This document shows, in pieces, positions 42,121 through 52,051 of a stretch of DNA of 64,000 bases (the stretch's first letter is position 1; each line of letters opens with the position of its first letter). The position numbers and the translations under genes were made by a program. The notes under the pieces are model-generated. The model had not been told where the DNA came from and did not search any database. It saw only the letters and a program-made list of their open reading frames with translations. Source of the DNA: Kitasatospora sp. NBC_00240 (GTDB lineage: Bacteria > Actinomycetota > Actinomycetes > Streptomycetales > Streptomycetaceae); contig NZ_JAPEMU010000001.1 in NCBI RefSeq assembly GCF_026342405.1, forward strand, positions 2,914,001-2,978,000, read 5' to 3'.

Positions 42121-43068
42121 GTGACGCCCGCCATCGAGGTCTCCGGGCTGAGTCGCGAGTTCGACCGGTCCGGCCGACGGACCACGGCACTGTCCGACAT
42201 CGAGTTCAGCGTGGCCGAGGGTGAGATCGTCGCGCTGCTGGGCGAGAACGGGGCCGGCAAGACCACCCTGACGAAGATCCTGGCGACGCTGCTGCTGCCC
42301 ACGTCCGGCACCGCGCGGGTGATGGGCCACGACGTGGCCCGGGAGCCCGAGCTGGTCCGCCGGGTGCAGTCGGTGGTCTTCGGCGGCGACAAGGGCTTCT
42401 ACAGCCGGCTGAGCGCCCGGGACAACCTCCGGTTCTTCGCCATGCTCAACGGCGCGGACCCGAGGCGGCTCGACGCGACCGTCCGGTCCGCGCTGGAGAG
42501 CGTCGGTCTCGCCGAGGTCGCCGGCCGCCGGCTGGAGACGTTCTCCAAAGGCATGCGGCAACGGCTCCACCTCGCCGTCGGGTTCTCCACCTCCCCCCGG
42601 GTGATGCTGCTGGACGAGCCGACCGTCGGCCTCGACCCCATCGAGGCGGCCCGGCTGCGGTCCGACATCTCGGCGATGCGTGAGCGGGGCATCTCGATCC
42701 TGCTCACCAGCCACTACCTGCTCGACGTGGAGGAGCTCGCGGACCGCGTGGTGGTGCTCGACAAGGGGCGCCTGGTCGAGGACATGCCGCTGGCCGACTT
42801 CGCCCGGCACGCCGGGTTCGCGGCCACCATCACCGTCACCGGCCGGGGAGAGCCACCGACCGCGGTGAACAGCCCCACGGTCTCCGCCACCCCCGGCGAA
42901 CCGGAGGCGGGGCGGTGGCGGCTGACGCTCAGCATCAAGGAGTGGAGCGCGGGCGCGCTGCAGGAGGTCGGAGCCCTGCTGGACGGCCGGGCCGTGGAGT
43001 CCTTCGACGTCACACCGGCCCGGCTGGAGGACTCCTTCCGTCGGCTCTACGCGGGCCGGCAGCCGTGA
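42121..43068 (+). CDS. ABC transporter ATP-binding protein
   Basis: A 315-residue ABC ATPase: Walker A LGENGAGKTTLTK near residue 42, an ABC signature-like ETFSKGMRQRLHLAVG near 140, Walker B VMLLDEPTVGLDP near 160, and a C-terminal DrrA-type extension. It pairs with two following permeases as a drug exporter of the ABC-2 class. GTG at 42121 follows AGGAGG. The second likely export route of the cluster. Confidence 0.92.
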   Translation: MTPAIEVSGLSREFDRSGRRTTALSDIEFSVAEGEIVALLGENGAGKTTLTKILATLLLPTSGTARVMGHDVAREPELVRRVQSVVFGGDKGFYSRLSARDNLRFFAMLNGADPRRLDATVRSALESVGLAEVAGRRLETFSKGMRQRLHLAVGFSTSPRVMLLDEPTVGLDPIEAARLRSDISAMRERGISILLTSHYLLDVEELADRVVVLDKGRLVEDMPLADFARHAGFAATITVTGRGEPPTAVNSPTVSATPGEPEAGRWRLTLSIKEWSAGALQEVGALLDGRAVESFDVTPARLEDSFRRLYAGRQP

Positions 43069-43844
43069 CCGGCCGGTTCACCTCGGGCCTGGCCGTGCTC
43101 TACGAGTCCGCGCGCATCCAGATGGTGATGGTCCGCAGCGGCCCGATGGTGCTCCTGCTCGGCGGGGTCCAGCCCGCCGTACTGCTGGTGATCGCGCTGC
43201 CGTCCGCCGGCGGCTCGCAGTTGGAGGCCACCCGGACACTCATCTCCGTCCTGGCCGCCAGCCTGTGGGCGTCCCTGGTGTGGATGGCGGGCGGGATCAT
43301 CCGGCGGGACATCGTCCAGGGCACGATGTCCCGCAACGTGGTGAGCGTGTGGAACCCATGGGTCGTGCTGATCGGCAAGTGCGCCGGCTCGGTGCTGTTC
43401 ACCTCGGGGGCCATGCTGGTCACCGGCCTGCTGGCCGGCCTGCTGCGGGGGGTCCGCCCGCACCTCGTCCAACCCGGCTGGTTCCTGCTCGGGGTGCTGG
43501 TGACGATGGCCTCGGCGGTGGCCCTCGGGTCGCTGCTGAGCTGCTTGTTCGTGCTGTCCAGGCACGGGTTGCACATCGGGAACACCCTGCTGTACCCGGT
43601 GTTCATCCTCGGCGGCCTGCTCATCCCCGACCGGATGCTGCCGGTGGCCCTGCGGTGGATCTCCCGGCTGATCCCACTGCGCTGGGCCAAGGAGTACCTC
43701 GTCTCCGCCGCCGCCGGGAGCCAGGACTGGCGGGCGCTCCTGGTCGCCTGCGGGCTGACGCTGGTCTACCTGTTCGCCGGGCTCGTCCTGTTCCGGAAGG
43801 TGGTGAACCGTGCTCGCGCGCTCGGCACCCTCGACTTCTCCTGA
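43065..43844 (+). CDS. ABC-2 type permease 1
   Basis: A 259-residue membrane protein with about six hydrophobic segments (for example GPMVLLLGGVQPAVLLVIAL, FTSGAMLVTGLLAGLL, WFLLGVLVTMASAVALGSLL). It is the membrane subunit of the ABC-2 exporter. The GTG start overlaps the ATPase stop by 4 bp. Confidence 0.88.
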   Translation: MTGRFTSGLAVLYESARIQMVMVRSGPMVLLLGGVQPAVLLVIALPSAGGSQLEATRTLISVLAASLWASLVWMAGGIIRRDIVQGTMSRNVVSVWNPWVVLIGKCAGSVLFTSGAMLVTGLLAGLLRGVRPHLVQPGWFLLGVLVTMASAVALGSLLSCLFVLSRHGLHIGNTLLYPVFILGGLLIPDRMLPVALRWISRLIPLRWAKEYLVSAAAGSQDWRALLVACGLTLVYLFAGLVLFRKVVNRARALGTLDFS

Positions 43845-44610
43845 CGCCGTGGCCCGGGCGGTGGAGCAGCTGCGCCTCGGCTGGCGGCTCTACCTCGTGG
43901 AGGACCCGCCGCAGGTCCTTTTCCTCTCCAAGGTGCCGCGCGCGGTGCTCCAGGCCGTCTTCTACGTCCTGCTCGCCAGGGTGACCGGCGGGGAGCAGGA
44001 GAGCGGCCAGAGCGCCTTCGTGGGGATCTCGGCGTACCTGATGTGCCTGTCGTCGATCATTGCGGCGGCCAGCTCGCCGGCCCTCGACCGCGACGAGGGG
44101 ACGCTGTACCGGGTGCTCACCGGAGCCGTGCCGCCGTTCCGGTTCTTCGTCCTCAAGTACCTGCCCTACACCGGTGAGGCCATGCTGGTCTCGCTGGCGG
44201 TGCTGGCGGTCGCGGGGCCGGTCCTGGGGATCGGCGGCACCAGCGTGGATCTGCTCGCGAACCTCGGCCTGTACGTGCTCATGGCGGTGACCAGCACCTG
44301 CCTGGGGATCGCCGTCGGAGTCCTGGCGATCATGGGCAGGTCGGAGTTCCTGCTGGGCAACGCCTCCTCCTACCTGGTCCTGGTGCTGAGCGGCGCCGTC
44401 GTGCCCGCCGACCGGCTCGGCGCCCTGGGGCACCTCGGCACGGTGCTGCCCCTCACCCACGGCATCGAGGCCCTCCGGCTCTCCCTCGCCGGTCAGCCGT
44501 ACGCCGGCGCCGTGGCCGCCGAGATCGCGGTGGGTCTCGGCTGGCTGGCACTGGCCTGGTCCCTGGCCGTCCGCTGGGGCCGGCGGGCCCGGGTCCACGA
44601 CCTGACCTGA
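43810..44610 (+). CDS. ABC-2 type permease 2
   Basis: A 266-residue membrane protein with six predicted segments (AVFYVLLARV, LVSLAVLAVAGPVLGIGG, LGLYVLMAVTSTCLGIAVGVLAI and others). Its GTG start lies 35 bp inside the first permease gene. Two different permeases with one ATPase suggest a heterodimeric exporter channel. Confidence 0.86.
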   Translation: MLARSAPSTSPDAVARAVEQLRLGWRLYLVEDPPQVLFLSKVPRAVLQAVFYVLLARVTGGEQESGQSAFVGISAYLMCLSSIIAAASSPALDRDEGTLYRVLTGAVPPFRFFVLKYLPYTGEAMLVSLAVLAVAGPVLGIGGTSVDLLANLGLYVLMAVTSTCLGIAVGVLAIMGRSEFLLGNASSYLVLVLSGAVVPADRLGALGHLGTVLPLTHGIEALRLSLAGQPYAGAVAAEIAVGLGWLALAWSLAVRWGRRARVHDLT

Positions 44611-44677
44611 CCTGACCTGATCGGATCGGATGGAGAATGCCGTAGTCACGTCACGAACGAGGAGTTGACGCAGCATC

Positions 44678-45544
44678 ATGACATTTCCCATCGAGGCCGC
44701 CCGCCGCATCGCCGAACTGGCCCTCGCCGAGGACGCCGCCGGGGACGACATCACCACCCGGTGGAGCGTCCCGGCCGAACTGCGCACCGAGGCCGTGATC
44801 ATCACCCGGCAGCCCGGCGTGGCGGCCGGCCTACCGATCGTGGCCGAGGTCTTCGCCCGGGTCGACCCGGAGGTGAAGGTCGTGCCCGTGGTCGAGGACG
44901 GCGCCCGGCTCGCGCCGAACGACGTCCTGGTGGAGCTCTCCGGCCCCGCCCGGAGCCTGATCACCGGCGAGCGGACGGTGCTCAACCTGCTCCAGCGGAT
45001 GTCCGGCATCGCGACCTTCACCAGCCACTTCGCCGACGCCGTCCAGGACCTGCCGGTCCGGGTGCTCGACACCCGCAAGACCGCCCCCGGTCTGCGCGCC
45101 CTCGACAAGTACGCGGTCACCGCCGGCGGCGGCACCAACCACCGGCTCGACCTGGCGGCGATGGTCCTGCTCAAGGAGAACCACGTCGCGGCGGCCGGCG
45201 GGGTCACCGCGGCGGTCCGCGCCGTCCAGGCGGGCCGCGCGGCCGAAGGGCGCGAGGTGCTGATCGACGTCGAGGTCCAGTCGGTGGCCGAGGCCGAGGA
45301 GGCGCTGCGCGCGGGGGCGTCCTGGATCATGCTCGACAACATGACCAACGACGAGATCCGGAGCGTGGTCCGGCTCCGCGCCGAACTCGCCGCCGGCCAG
45401 GACATCACCCTCGAAGCCTCCGGCACCATCACCCTCGACCGCATCCGCGCCATCGCCGAGACCGGCATCGACGCCGTCTCGATCGGCGCCCTCACCCACA
45501 GCGCCCCGGCCCTCGACCTGAGCATGCTCATCGCGGGCGCCTGA
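44678..45544 (+). CDS. nadC: NadC-like nicotinate-nucleotide pyrophosphorylase (carboxylating)
   Basis: A 288-residue quinolinate phosphoribosyltransferase with all main motifs: GDDITTRW, LVELSGPARSLITGERTVLNLLQRMSGIAT, RVLDTRKTAPGLRALDKYAVTAGGGTNHR, LLKENH, and EASGTITLDRIRAIAETGIDAVSIGALTHS. It would transfer ribose-5-phosphate from PRPP to an aromatic dicarboxylate with loss of CO2. No nadA or nadB is nearby, so it may serve the cluster (a second PRPP-dependent decarboxylating step beside the ForT-like enzyme) rather than NAD supply. A strong terminator follows. Confidence 0.9.
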   Translation: MTFPIEAARRIAELALAEDAAGDDITTRWSVPAELRTEAVIITRQPGVAAGLPIVAEVFARVDPEVKVVPVVEDGARLAPNDVLVELSGPARSLITGERTVLNLLQRMSGIATFTSHFADAVQDLPVRVLDTRKTAPGLRALDKYAVTAGGGTNHRLDLAAMVLLKENHVAAAGGVTAAVRAVQAGRAAEGREVLIDVEVQSVAEAEEALRAGASWIMLDNMTNDEIRSVVRLRAELAAGQDITLEASGTITLDRIRAIAETGIDAVSIGALTHSAPALDLSMLIAGA

Positions 45545-45567
45545 CCCCTCCCGCCCGACCAGCGTCC

Positions 45568-45599
45568 GACGCCCCACCACTGCGAAGTGGCGGGGCGTC
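45568..45599. terminator. Terminator after the nadC-like gene
   Basis: GACGCCCC-A-CCACT-GCGA-AGTGG-C-GGGGCGTC is a 13-bp stem with one internal mismatch and a GCGA loop, 23 bp after the stop. It marks the right end of the biosynthetic cluster. Confidence 0.8.
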
Positions 45600-45899
45600 A
45601 CCAACGGCCCGTGGACCAGCCGGCCCCGCCTGCCGTTCAGCCGAGCCGGAAGCGGTTCACGGCCGGCCCATGGCGGGCGCGGAACCCGGGATCGTCGATC
45701 CCCCGACCCTCGGTGGGGGCCGGGCCTACCCCGCCGACCGTGCTGGAGCGCCGGTTCCCGCGGACGTCGTCCACCGCCTGCCCCACCCCGGCCAGCGGGG
45801 TAGGCCCGGGGCAACGCTGGGGTGGATGCGGCCCGACCTGGATGTGGCACCTCTGCCGGCACACCACACCGGGCCCCGGCGGCCTGCTGGACGAGGACA

Positions 45900-46424
45900 C
45901 CAAGGGCAAGCGCCGGAGCGTTTTCCGCTCGTCCCCGAGATCCGCGCACTGGTGGGACAACGCCTCGACGCCGTCGGACACGACCCGATGGCCAGGCTGT
46001 TCACCGGTCCGTCCCGCGGTCGGACCACACCGTTGTCCTTCGCGACGCAACCCACCGGGACGAGGTGCTGCTTCGGCTCGCCGCCGCTTCGAAGGGCGTA
46101 GTCCACGGCGTCCTCCACGGCGTCCTGTGACGTTCGGCTGCCGTCCACGCCGACGACGACGCAGGCCGGCTGCTGGGTGATGTGCTCCGGATCCCGGACG
46201 ACCACTACCGGGCAGCTCGCGTGCGCGATCAGCGGCGGAGTCACCGCACCCGAGTGGAACAGCTCCCGAACGCCGGAGAACGGTCGCGAGCCCAGGACCA
46301 GACCACGGCCCGCTCGGCCTGCCTGCTCAGCACCTCGGCCGGGTCCCCGTCGACGAGCCGGGCTGACACCTGCAGGGTCGGGATCGACTCCGACCGCTAC
46401 GGGACGCTGCCCGTCGGGACTCAT
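45900..46424 (-). pseudogene. Universal stress protein, deleted and frameshifted
   Basis: An ATG at 46424 with GGGAGGAGA upstream starts RPVAVGVDPD, the usual UspA opening. About 100 residues of the first domain are then missing. LQVSARLVDGDPAEVLSRQAERAVV appears in a shifted frame, followed in the original frame by VLGSRPFSGVRELFHSGAV ... AHASCPVVVVRD and a second-domain start ACVVVGVDGSRTSQDAVEDAVDYALR. The second domain then loses frame and decays. Left border approximate. Confidence 0.7.
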
Positions 46425-47178
46425 CACGTCTCCTCCCGTGGACAGGGAGCGGACCCGTCGGCACGCCGATTGCGCGCCGCACCGCAGGTAGCCCGCCGGA
46501 GCCGTCGGGGCCGCCTGCAACAAATCCGCACCCGATCAGCTGGCTCCCGGCGATTGCGGCGCCGGACGGTCACCGGGCGAGGAAACGGACGTACTTCTAC
46601 GGTATTCCCGAGCCGCTCGGACACCTGCTAGATCGCGGGGGCAAGTGCTAGATCGCGGGGGCAAGAATCGGCCCGAGCGCTTACGGCAGCGCGCCGGGAT
46701 CACATTGCGACCGCCACCTGGCGGAACCAACAAATAAGGCCGCCCCGCATCACTGCGGAAACGGCCCATGCCCTGCATAAACGCTGATCTGAACAACAGG
46801 ATTTGTACCTGTGCCCCCGGCACCCAAGTGGTCCCGCTATCTCCCAGCCGAAGGGCTGGGTTGGGATTTCGCGATCACGAGCCACAGAATCAGGGCTCCT
46901 GCTTCTCTGATCTGCATATGCACCTCCTCGCGATCGTCCTGCCGATTAGTTCTCCGGCTGCTTTCCAGGATACTCCGGTAAAGCGCGCATTCGGGCCCGC
47001 CGGGTGAACGAATACCGTCGCGTCAGTTCACCACCGTAGCTGTCGGTCCGATCGAGCCGCCCGGGACAGACGCCGGCCGTGCGGCCGACAGCCCGACGGG
47101 TCCAGCCGAACCGACTCCGCTGAGACCCCGGCACCGCCGGGTGGCCCTCGGTGGGGGTGCGCCGACCGGACCCGCGGA
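46425..47178. other. Gene-free stretch with degenerate tRNA-like segment
   Basis: No supported coding sequence. At about 46793-46840, ACAGGATTTGTACCTGTGCCCCC resembles the 3' half of the intact tRNA-Pro at 49343-49416 (ACAGGATTTGAACCTGCGACCCC) in the same orientation, and the preceding AAGGCCG ... ACGGCC flank is also similar. It may be an old attachment site or decayed tRNA. The GC content is lower than in the flanks. Confidence 0.4.
46626..46665. repeat. 20-bp direct tandem repeat
   Basis: Two perfect adjacent copies of TGCTAGATCGCGGGGGCAAG, in non-coding DNA. Confidence 0.9.
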
Positions 47179-47424
47179 TCAGTATGCGGAACCACTTCGC
47201 AGATAGGTGCCCGCGACTTCAAGCCACGCCCCAGGGCTGAAGCAAACCTCGACCGCGTGCGGTGTGTCTTCGAAGACGCGCAGGATCCGCAGCGCTCCGC
47301 TCGGATGCAGGTCGTACTCGTAGGTGAGCCCGCCGGGGACGTCCTGGTACTGCATGTCCAACGGCCCCTTGGACGGCTCGGACGGTGACCTGGCCTCGAC
47401 CGAGAGTTTCACGTAGACGGACAT
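47179..47424 (-). CDS. Small hypothetical protein
   Basis: An 81-residue acidic protein, MSVYVKLSVEARSPSEPSKG then YQDVPGGLTYEYDLHPSGALRILRVFEDTPHAVEVCFSPGAWLEVAG. The beta-strand-like pattern is compact and complete. ATG at 47424 after GGTGGAG; it lies 32 bp after the broken DUF5994 gene and was probably in its operon. No family recognised. Confidence 0.55.
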   Translation of the reverse strand: MSVYVKLSVEARSPSEPSKGPLDMQYQDVPGGLTYEYDLHPSGALRILRVFEDTPHAVEVCFSPGAWLEVAGTYLRSGSAY

Positions 47425-47456
47425 GTCTCCACCGTGCTTCCTGCCACCCGTACACC

Positions 47457-47970
47457 TCATACGACGGGTGGCGCATCGGTCAGAACGATTTCGCCGGAAG
47501 GCCCGGAGCTGATGCCGGTGGCGACGGGGATCCGCTGCGCCGAGTCGGTGCCGCCGGCCTCGACCGCCCGCACCATGGCGGCACGGTCCGCGTCGAGGCT
47601 TGCCCGCGGAGGGACGACAAGCAGCGTGAATGGACGCGATCACCCGCGGGATGATCATCGTGTCGTCATCGAACGGGTACCAGTTGCTGTACACGGACCG
47701 GCCGTCGACGACCAGAGGGGCGGGGATGTCGTCCCACGCGTCCGCATCCAGGCCGATGCTCGTGACAGTGCTCAGCTGGTCGGTCAGCTCAGGGACCAGG
47801 CCGGGCGGCTCGGCATCGACGTCACGGGAACGAGGCCACCACGCGCCATCGAGCGTCCCCGCGCGCGACCGCGTCGTCTCCGGACTCAGCAGAACCGAAA
47901 CCCGTCTTGCCGACTCGCGGAACCGGTCCGGCAGGAACGCCGGGAACGACGTGTCGCAGTCCTCCGCCAT
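47457..47970 (-). pseudogene. DUF5994 family protein, frameshifted
   Basis: Starts at ATG 47970 (MAEDCDTSFPAFLPDRF) and shows LSPETTRSRAGTLDGAWWPRSRDV, the DUF5994 hallmark, then VDGRSVYSNWYPFDDDTMII. Near 47650 the frame shifts and continues as FTLLVVPPRASLDADRAAMVRAVEAGGTDSAQRI to a stop at 47457. All expected family parts exist, so a one-base change or a sequencing error broke it. Family function unknown. Confidence 0.75.
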
Positions 47971-48585
47971 GGCCCGCCACCCATCTGCAGGCCCGGGAAG
48001 AGCCCACTCACCAGGGGGGACGGCGCAGGCGGACACCGGGCATTCGAACCACCCCGGTGTCCCCACCGTACTCCGACCGGTCGTCGCACTCTCCAGCCCG
48101 ACGGGTAGGGGTCGCGGGCCTGGCTCCCGCCGCGATCCGTGCAGGTCCGCACCGACCGGACCAGCAACCACGCCACTTCGGCCCGTTGCTTGCCGACTCG
48201 GCGCGAGCGAGTCAGAACGTCGCCGCGTCATCGAGCGGCTCGCCACCGTGGTGGGCGAGTGCAGCGCCGAGGCCCGGTACTGGGCCTGCGGGACGGCGTT
48301 TGAGCACCGCCCCGCAGGCCACCTCGACAGCGGCCGTCCGGAGTCCGGAGCAGCGGCGGAGGGTGCCCCGCATCGATCACCCTGTCCTACCGGCCCGCCA
48401 GGTCGACGCGAAGGTGGGCGCAGCCGACGGGCCTGGTGGTAGCCAGGTCGGGAAGGAGATGATTGGCGCGGGCGAGGACCGTACCGGATCGCCAGGGCGG
48501 GGACGGCATCGGTGTCGACCCGCAGCCGGGTGACGGTCCCGAGACCGACGACCGGCGTGATGCCGGAAGGCGGTACGGACGAGCG
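47971..48585. other. Gene-free stretch
   Basis: I see no protein-like frame, hairpin terminator or RNA gene here. Long open frames exist only because of the high GC content; their translations are low-complexity. Confidence 0.5.
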
Positions 48586-48948
48586 ATGGCGCGACTCGTG
48601 GTGAAGGGCGATGACCTGATCGTCGACCTGTCGTGGTGGGAGAGGGCAGCGGCGCGTCGCCGTGAGGTCCGCGTGCCCGTGTCCGCGATCCGTCAGGTGA
48701 GCGTCGAGCCCGACTGGTGGCGTGCTCTGCGCGGCGTGCGGGGACGGGGCACCTGGATTCCCGGCGTCCTGTCCTACGGCGTCCGTCCGCATCCCCTGGG
48801 GGAGGACTTTTCGGCCGTGCGGGTCCGGGCCCGCCGGCCCGCCGTCTGCGTCGACCTGTGGCGCTACTCGCCGTACGCCCGCTTGGCCGTCACCGACCCT
48901 GACCCCGACGGCACCGTACGGGCCGTCCGCACCGCCGCCGGCATCTGA
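48586..48948 (+). CDS. Hypothetical protein, PH-like
   Basis: A 120-residue protein, MARLVVKGDDLIVDLSWWERAAARRREVRVPVSAIRQVSVE, with alternating hydrophobic residues, tryptophans and arginines that suggest a beta-sandwich such as a bacterial PH-like domain. The ATG at 48586 fits the start of structured sequence; upstream in-frame residues are low complexity. Function unknown. Confidence 0.5.
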   Translation: MARLVVKGDDLIVDLSWWERAAARRREVRVPVSAIRQVSVEPDWWRALRGVRGRGTWIPGVLSYGVRPHPLGEDFSAVRVRARRPAVCVDLWRYSPYARLAVTDPDPDGTVRAVRTAAGI

Positions 48949-49342
48949 CCGCCACTCGAATCATCCCCCGATATCTCGGCAGCGGCTTCCAGACCTGCCC
49001 CCGGAGAACACGAATCGGTTGGGAGAAGCCCCAGCTCCCTCACGCTCGACACGGTCAGCGCGCACTTGATCGACGGCAGATGCGTCAAGTGCGAACCCTC
49101 TGGCCAGAATCGTCAATCACGGCGAGCAACCATCCAGCCCATTGCGGCGATCGACAAATCCGACATAAGGAGAAGAAGCGTATATAGCCACGGCTCGTGG
49201 CGCCGAGTAATCCCAAGCCCCCGCCGTCGAACCGTGAAAACCGTGAGGCGAATGTGAGAGGCAGGCTTCAGAAAACGCCAAAGGCCGCTTCCTCGCGAAC
49301 GAGAAAACGGCCTCTGACCTGCGACAATGGGGAGAACCCCAG
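48949..49342. other. Gene-free stretch before the tRNA
   Basis: No coding sequence found. Base composition is less GC-rich than average. An AAGGCC ... GAACGAGAAAACGGCC inverted-type segment (about 49279-49312) lies just downstream of the tRNA 3' end and may be its terminator. Confidence 0.45.
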
Positions 49343-49416
<74 letters not shown>

Positions 49417-49614
49417 TGGTCTCGGATCCTCGGAGGAGGGCCTTGCGGCTCTGCTCTTCGGTTTCTCGACCTTGTCCCCGGTGACCCGGTGACGTGGAAA
49501 ACAATACAGCACGTGGAGGGGTGCTCGCTGCCAGGTTTCCGGGGGCGGCGTGGCTGGTGGGAGCGGGGGCGTGATGGGGGCGGGTGGCGGGGCGGTGCAG
49601 GTCAGGGGTGCAGG

Positions 49615-51072
49615 TCAGGGGGTGGGATGGCGGGCGTCGTAGCGGAGGAAGGCCGGGCGGCGGGCGGCGAGCAGGAGGATGGCGGCCACGCAGGCGAGGC
49701 CGCCGGTGACGACGGAGACGGCGGGTGAGGTCAGGGAGGCGACGGCGCCGGACTCGAAGTCGCCCAGGCGTGGGCCGCCGGCGACGACCACGATGAAGAT
49801 GCCCTGGAGGCGGCCGCGCATCTCGTCCGGGGCGGCGACCTGCATCATCGTGTTGCGGAAGATCATGCTGACGGTGTCGGCGCAGCCTGCCAGGGCCAGC
49901 ATGAAGAGGCCGAGCCACAGGTTGTGGAGCAGGCCGAAGGCCGCGATGGCCAGGCCCCAGGCGGCGACGGCGGCCAGGACGGCGGCGCCCTGGCGGTGGA
50001 CCCGGCTGATCCAGCCTGAGAACAGGGCGCCGATCAGGGCGCCGACCGCCGGGGCGGAGACCAGTAGTCCGACCGTACGGGCGTCGCCGCCGTAGAAGCC
50101 GACGGCGATGGCGGGGAAGAGGGCGCGCGGCATGCCGAAGATCATGGCGGCCAGGTCGGCCAGGAAGCTGGTGCGCAGGTTGGGCTGCTCCCGCAGGAAG
50201 CGCAGCCCGTCCAGGACCGAGGCCCGGCCCTTGCGTTCGCCGAGGGGGCGCATCGCGGGCAGTCGCCACATCGCGTAGAGGGTGGCGGCGAAGGCGACGG
50301 TGTCGACCAGGTAGGCGGCCTGCGCGCCGTAGGCGCCGATCAGGACGCCGCCGATCATCGGGCCCACGGTGAGGCCGAGGTTCATGCTCACCGTGTTGAG
50401 GGCGTTGGCCGCCGGCAGCTGATGGGTCGGCACCAGCCGGGGGACCATCGCGGAGCGGGCGGGTGAGCTGATCGCGAAGAATCCGGCCTGGACGGCCACC
50501 GCCGCGTACAGGACCAGGACCTGGCCGAGGTCGGCGAGCGCCTGACCGGCCAGGACGGCGGAGACCAGGGCCAGGCCGGCCGCGCCGATCAGGCCGAGGC
50601 GGCGGCGGTCCACGGTGTCGGCGATCGCCCCGCCGTACAGGCCGAAGGCGACCAGGGGGAGCAGCGAGCACAGTCCGACCAGGCCGGTGGCGAAGCTGGA
50701 TCCGGTGAGGTCGTAGACCTGGACGGACACCGCGACGGCCGTCATCTGCTGGCCGATCGAGGAGACGGCCTGCCCGAACCAGAGTCGTCGGTAGTCGGCG
50801 TTCTCCCGCAGCGGGCTCAGGTCGGCGAAGGCGCCGCGCGCGGCGCGGCGGTACCAGGGCGCGGCGCCGGCGGTTTCGGCGGACGTCGCGGTGGCGGACC
50901 CGGAGGTGGCGAGACCGGCGTGGGCCGGCTCGGGAAGGGCGGAGCCGGCGGTGGCGGGGTGGTCGGGGTGGTCGGGGGCCGGGTCCTCGCCCAAGGCATC
51001 GGGCAGGGATCGGCTGGGGGATCGCGGAGATCGGCTCGGGGACTCGCTCGCTGAAGATTGATTCGTCGACAC
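49615..51072 (-). CDS. MFS transporter, EntS-like
   Basis: A 485-residue major facilitator with a low-complexity N-terminal tail of about 85 residues, then ENADYRRLWFGQAVSSIGQQMTAVAVSVQVYDLTG, the MFS_3/EntS-type opening, and about 12 membrane segments. Family members include enterobactin exporters and drug efflux proteins. The GTG at 51072 is one option; a later start removing part of the tail is possible. No coupled neighbour. Confidence 0.83.
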   Translation of the reverse strand: MSTNQSSASESPSRSPRSPSRSLPDALGEDPAPDHPDHPATAGSALPEPAHAGLATSGSATATSAETAGAAPWYRRAARGAFADLSPLRENADYRRLWFGQAVSSIGQQMTAVAVSVQVYDLTGSSFATGLVGLCSLLPLVAFGLYGGAIADTVDRRRLGLIGAAGLALVSAVLAGQALADLGQVLVLYAAVAVQAGFFAISSPARSAMVPRLVPTHQLPAANALNTVSMNLGLTVGPMIGGVLIGAYGAQAAYLVDTVAFAATLYAMWRLPAMRPLGERKGRASVLDGLRFLREQPNLRTSFLADLAAMIFGMPRALFPAIAVGFYGGDARTVGLLVSAPAVGALIGALFSGWISRVHRQGAAVLAAVAAWGLAIAAFGLLHNLWLGLFMLALAGCADTVSMIFRNTMMQVAAPDEMRGRLQGIFIVVVAGGPRLGDFESGAVASLTSPAVSVVTGGLACVAAILLLAARRPAFLRYDARHPTP

Positions 51073-51256
51073 AGCAATACATCGTCGACTGCCCGTTCGA
51101 ACCGCCGTCCACCGGGGTGGGTGGCGGTGCGAACGGACGGTCGACGGCCCCGTCAGCCGGACCGCGACCGACCGGACCGGGACGGTGAGGTCAGCGACCG
51201 GACCGGGCGGCGGTCCAGGGACCGCACCCGGAGCGGGGGGGCGAGGACGGTGACAG

Positions 51257-52051
51257 CTACCGGGTCAGGACGTGCTTCTCCCCCGCTTCGACCGCGAGGG
51301 CGAAGCGGTTGCCCGGCGGCGGGAAGGGGCAGATGAAGTGGTCCGCGAAGGCGCAGGGCGGCAGGTGGGCCCGGTTGAGGTCGAGTACGGTGCGGCCGTC
51401 CGCGTCCGGCGCGGGGAGCGTGATGAAGCGGAAGCGGTAGGTGTCCTTGCCGCTCGTCGCGTCGGCGATCACCCCGCTGAGGCCGGCGCCCGAGCGGCTG
51501 ACCGTCAGGGTGTGCTGCTCGCCGGCGAGGGTGAAGGTGATCTGGCCGGTGACGTTCAGCGGCCGCTCCCGGCCGTCGGCGTTGGGCACGACCAGCGGGC
51601 GCTCGGCCTCGAACGGGGTGAAGACCGCCGGGACGGCCCACTCCGGCGAGTACGGGTAGGCGGCGATGCCCGCGAACGCCAGGCGGGCCGGCGCGGCCGG
51701 GTCGAACACCCGCAGGGCGATCTCGCCCTCGCGCTCGATCGGGACGAGGCGCAGGTCGCCGAAGGCGGCGGTGTCGGCTGCCGGGTCGGTGTCGGGGCGG
51801 AGCAGCACCTCGCCGTCCACGGGGAGGTCCGGGCTGCCGTGGCCGTCGAGCACGATGGCGTCCTGGGCCGTGGCGCGCAGCCGGACGCCCTCGCTGTCGC
51901 TCCACCAGAGGCCGGGCAGGCCGGGCACCTGGCCGGGATCCGGCTCCAGCCAGTGCGTCCCGGTGAGCGCGAGCTGGCCGTGCGGCGAACTCACCGTTGC
52001 CGCTCGGCCGTCACTCCAGTGCTTCCACACCTCTGCGGCAGTCTCGGTCAT
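51257..52051 (-). CDS. DUF1684 domain protein
   Basis: A 264-residue protein with the DUF1684 C-terminal signature LDLNRAHLPPCAFADHFICPFPPPGNRF, and central YPYSPEWAVPAVFTPF and ADATSGKDTYRF segments. Members are cytosolic proteins of unknown function, widespread in actinomycetes. ATG at 52051 after GGAG. Stand-alone. Confidence 0.85.
   Translation of the reverse strand: MTETAAEVWKHWSDGRAATVSSPHGQLALTGTHWLEPDPGQVPGLPGLWWSDSEGVRLRATAQDAIVLDGHGSPDLPVDGEVLLRPDTDPAADTAAFGDLRLVPIEREGEIALRVFDPAAPARLAFAGIAAYPYSPEWAVPAVFTPFEAERPLVVPNADGRERPLNVTGQITFTLAGEQHTLTVSRSGAGLSGVIADATSGKDTYRFRFITLPAPDADGRTVLDLNRAHLPPCAFADHFICPFPPPGNRFALAVEAGEKHVLTR

Noticed and set aside
47179..48792. Leftward 537-codon frame
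   Set aside because: It mixes a small real gene, the first part of a frameshifted DUF5994 gene and low-complexity sequence; it is not one protein.
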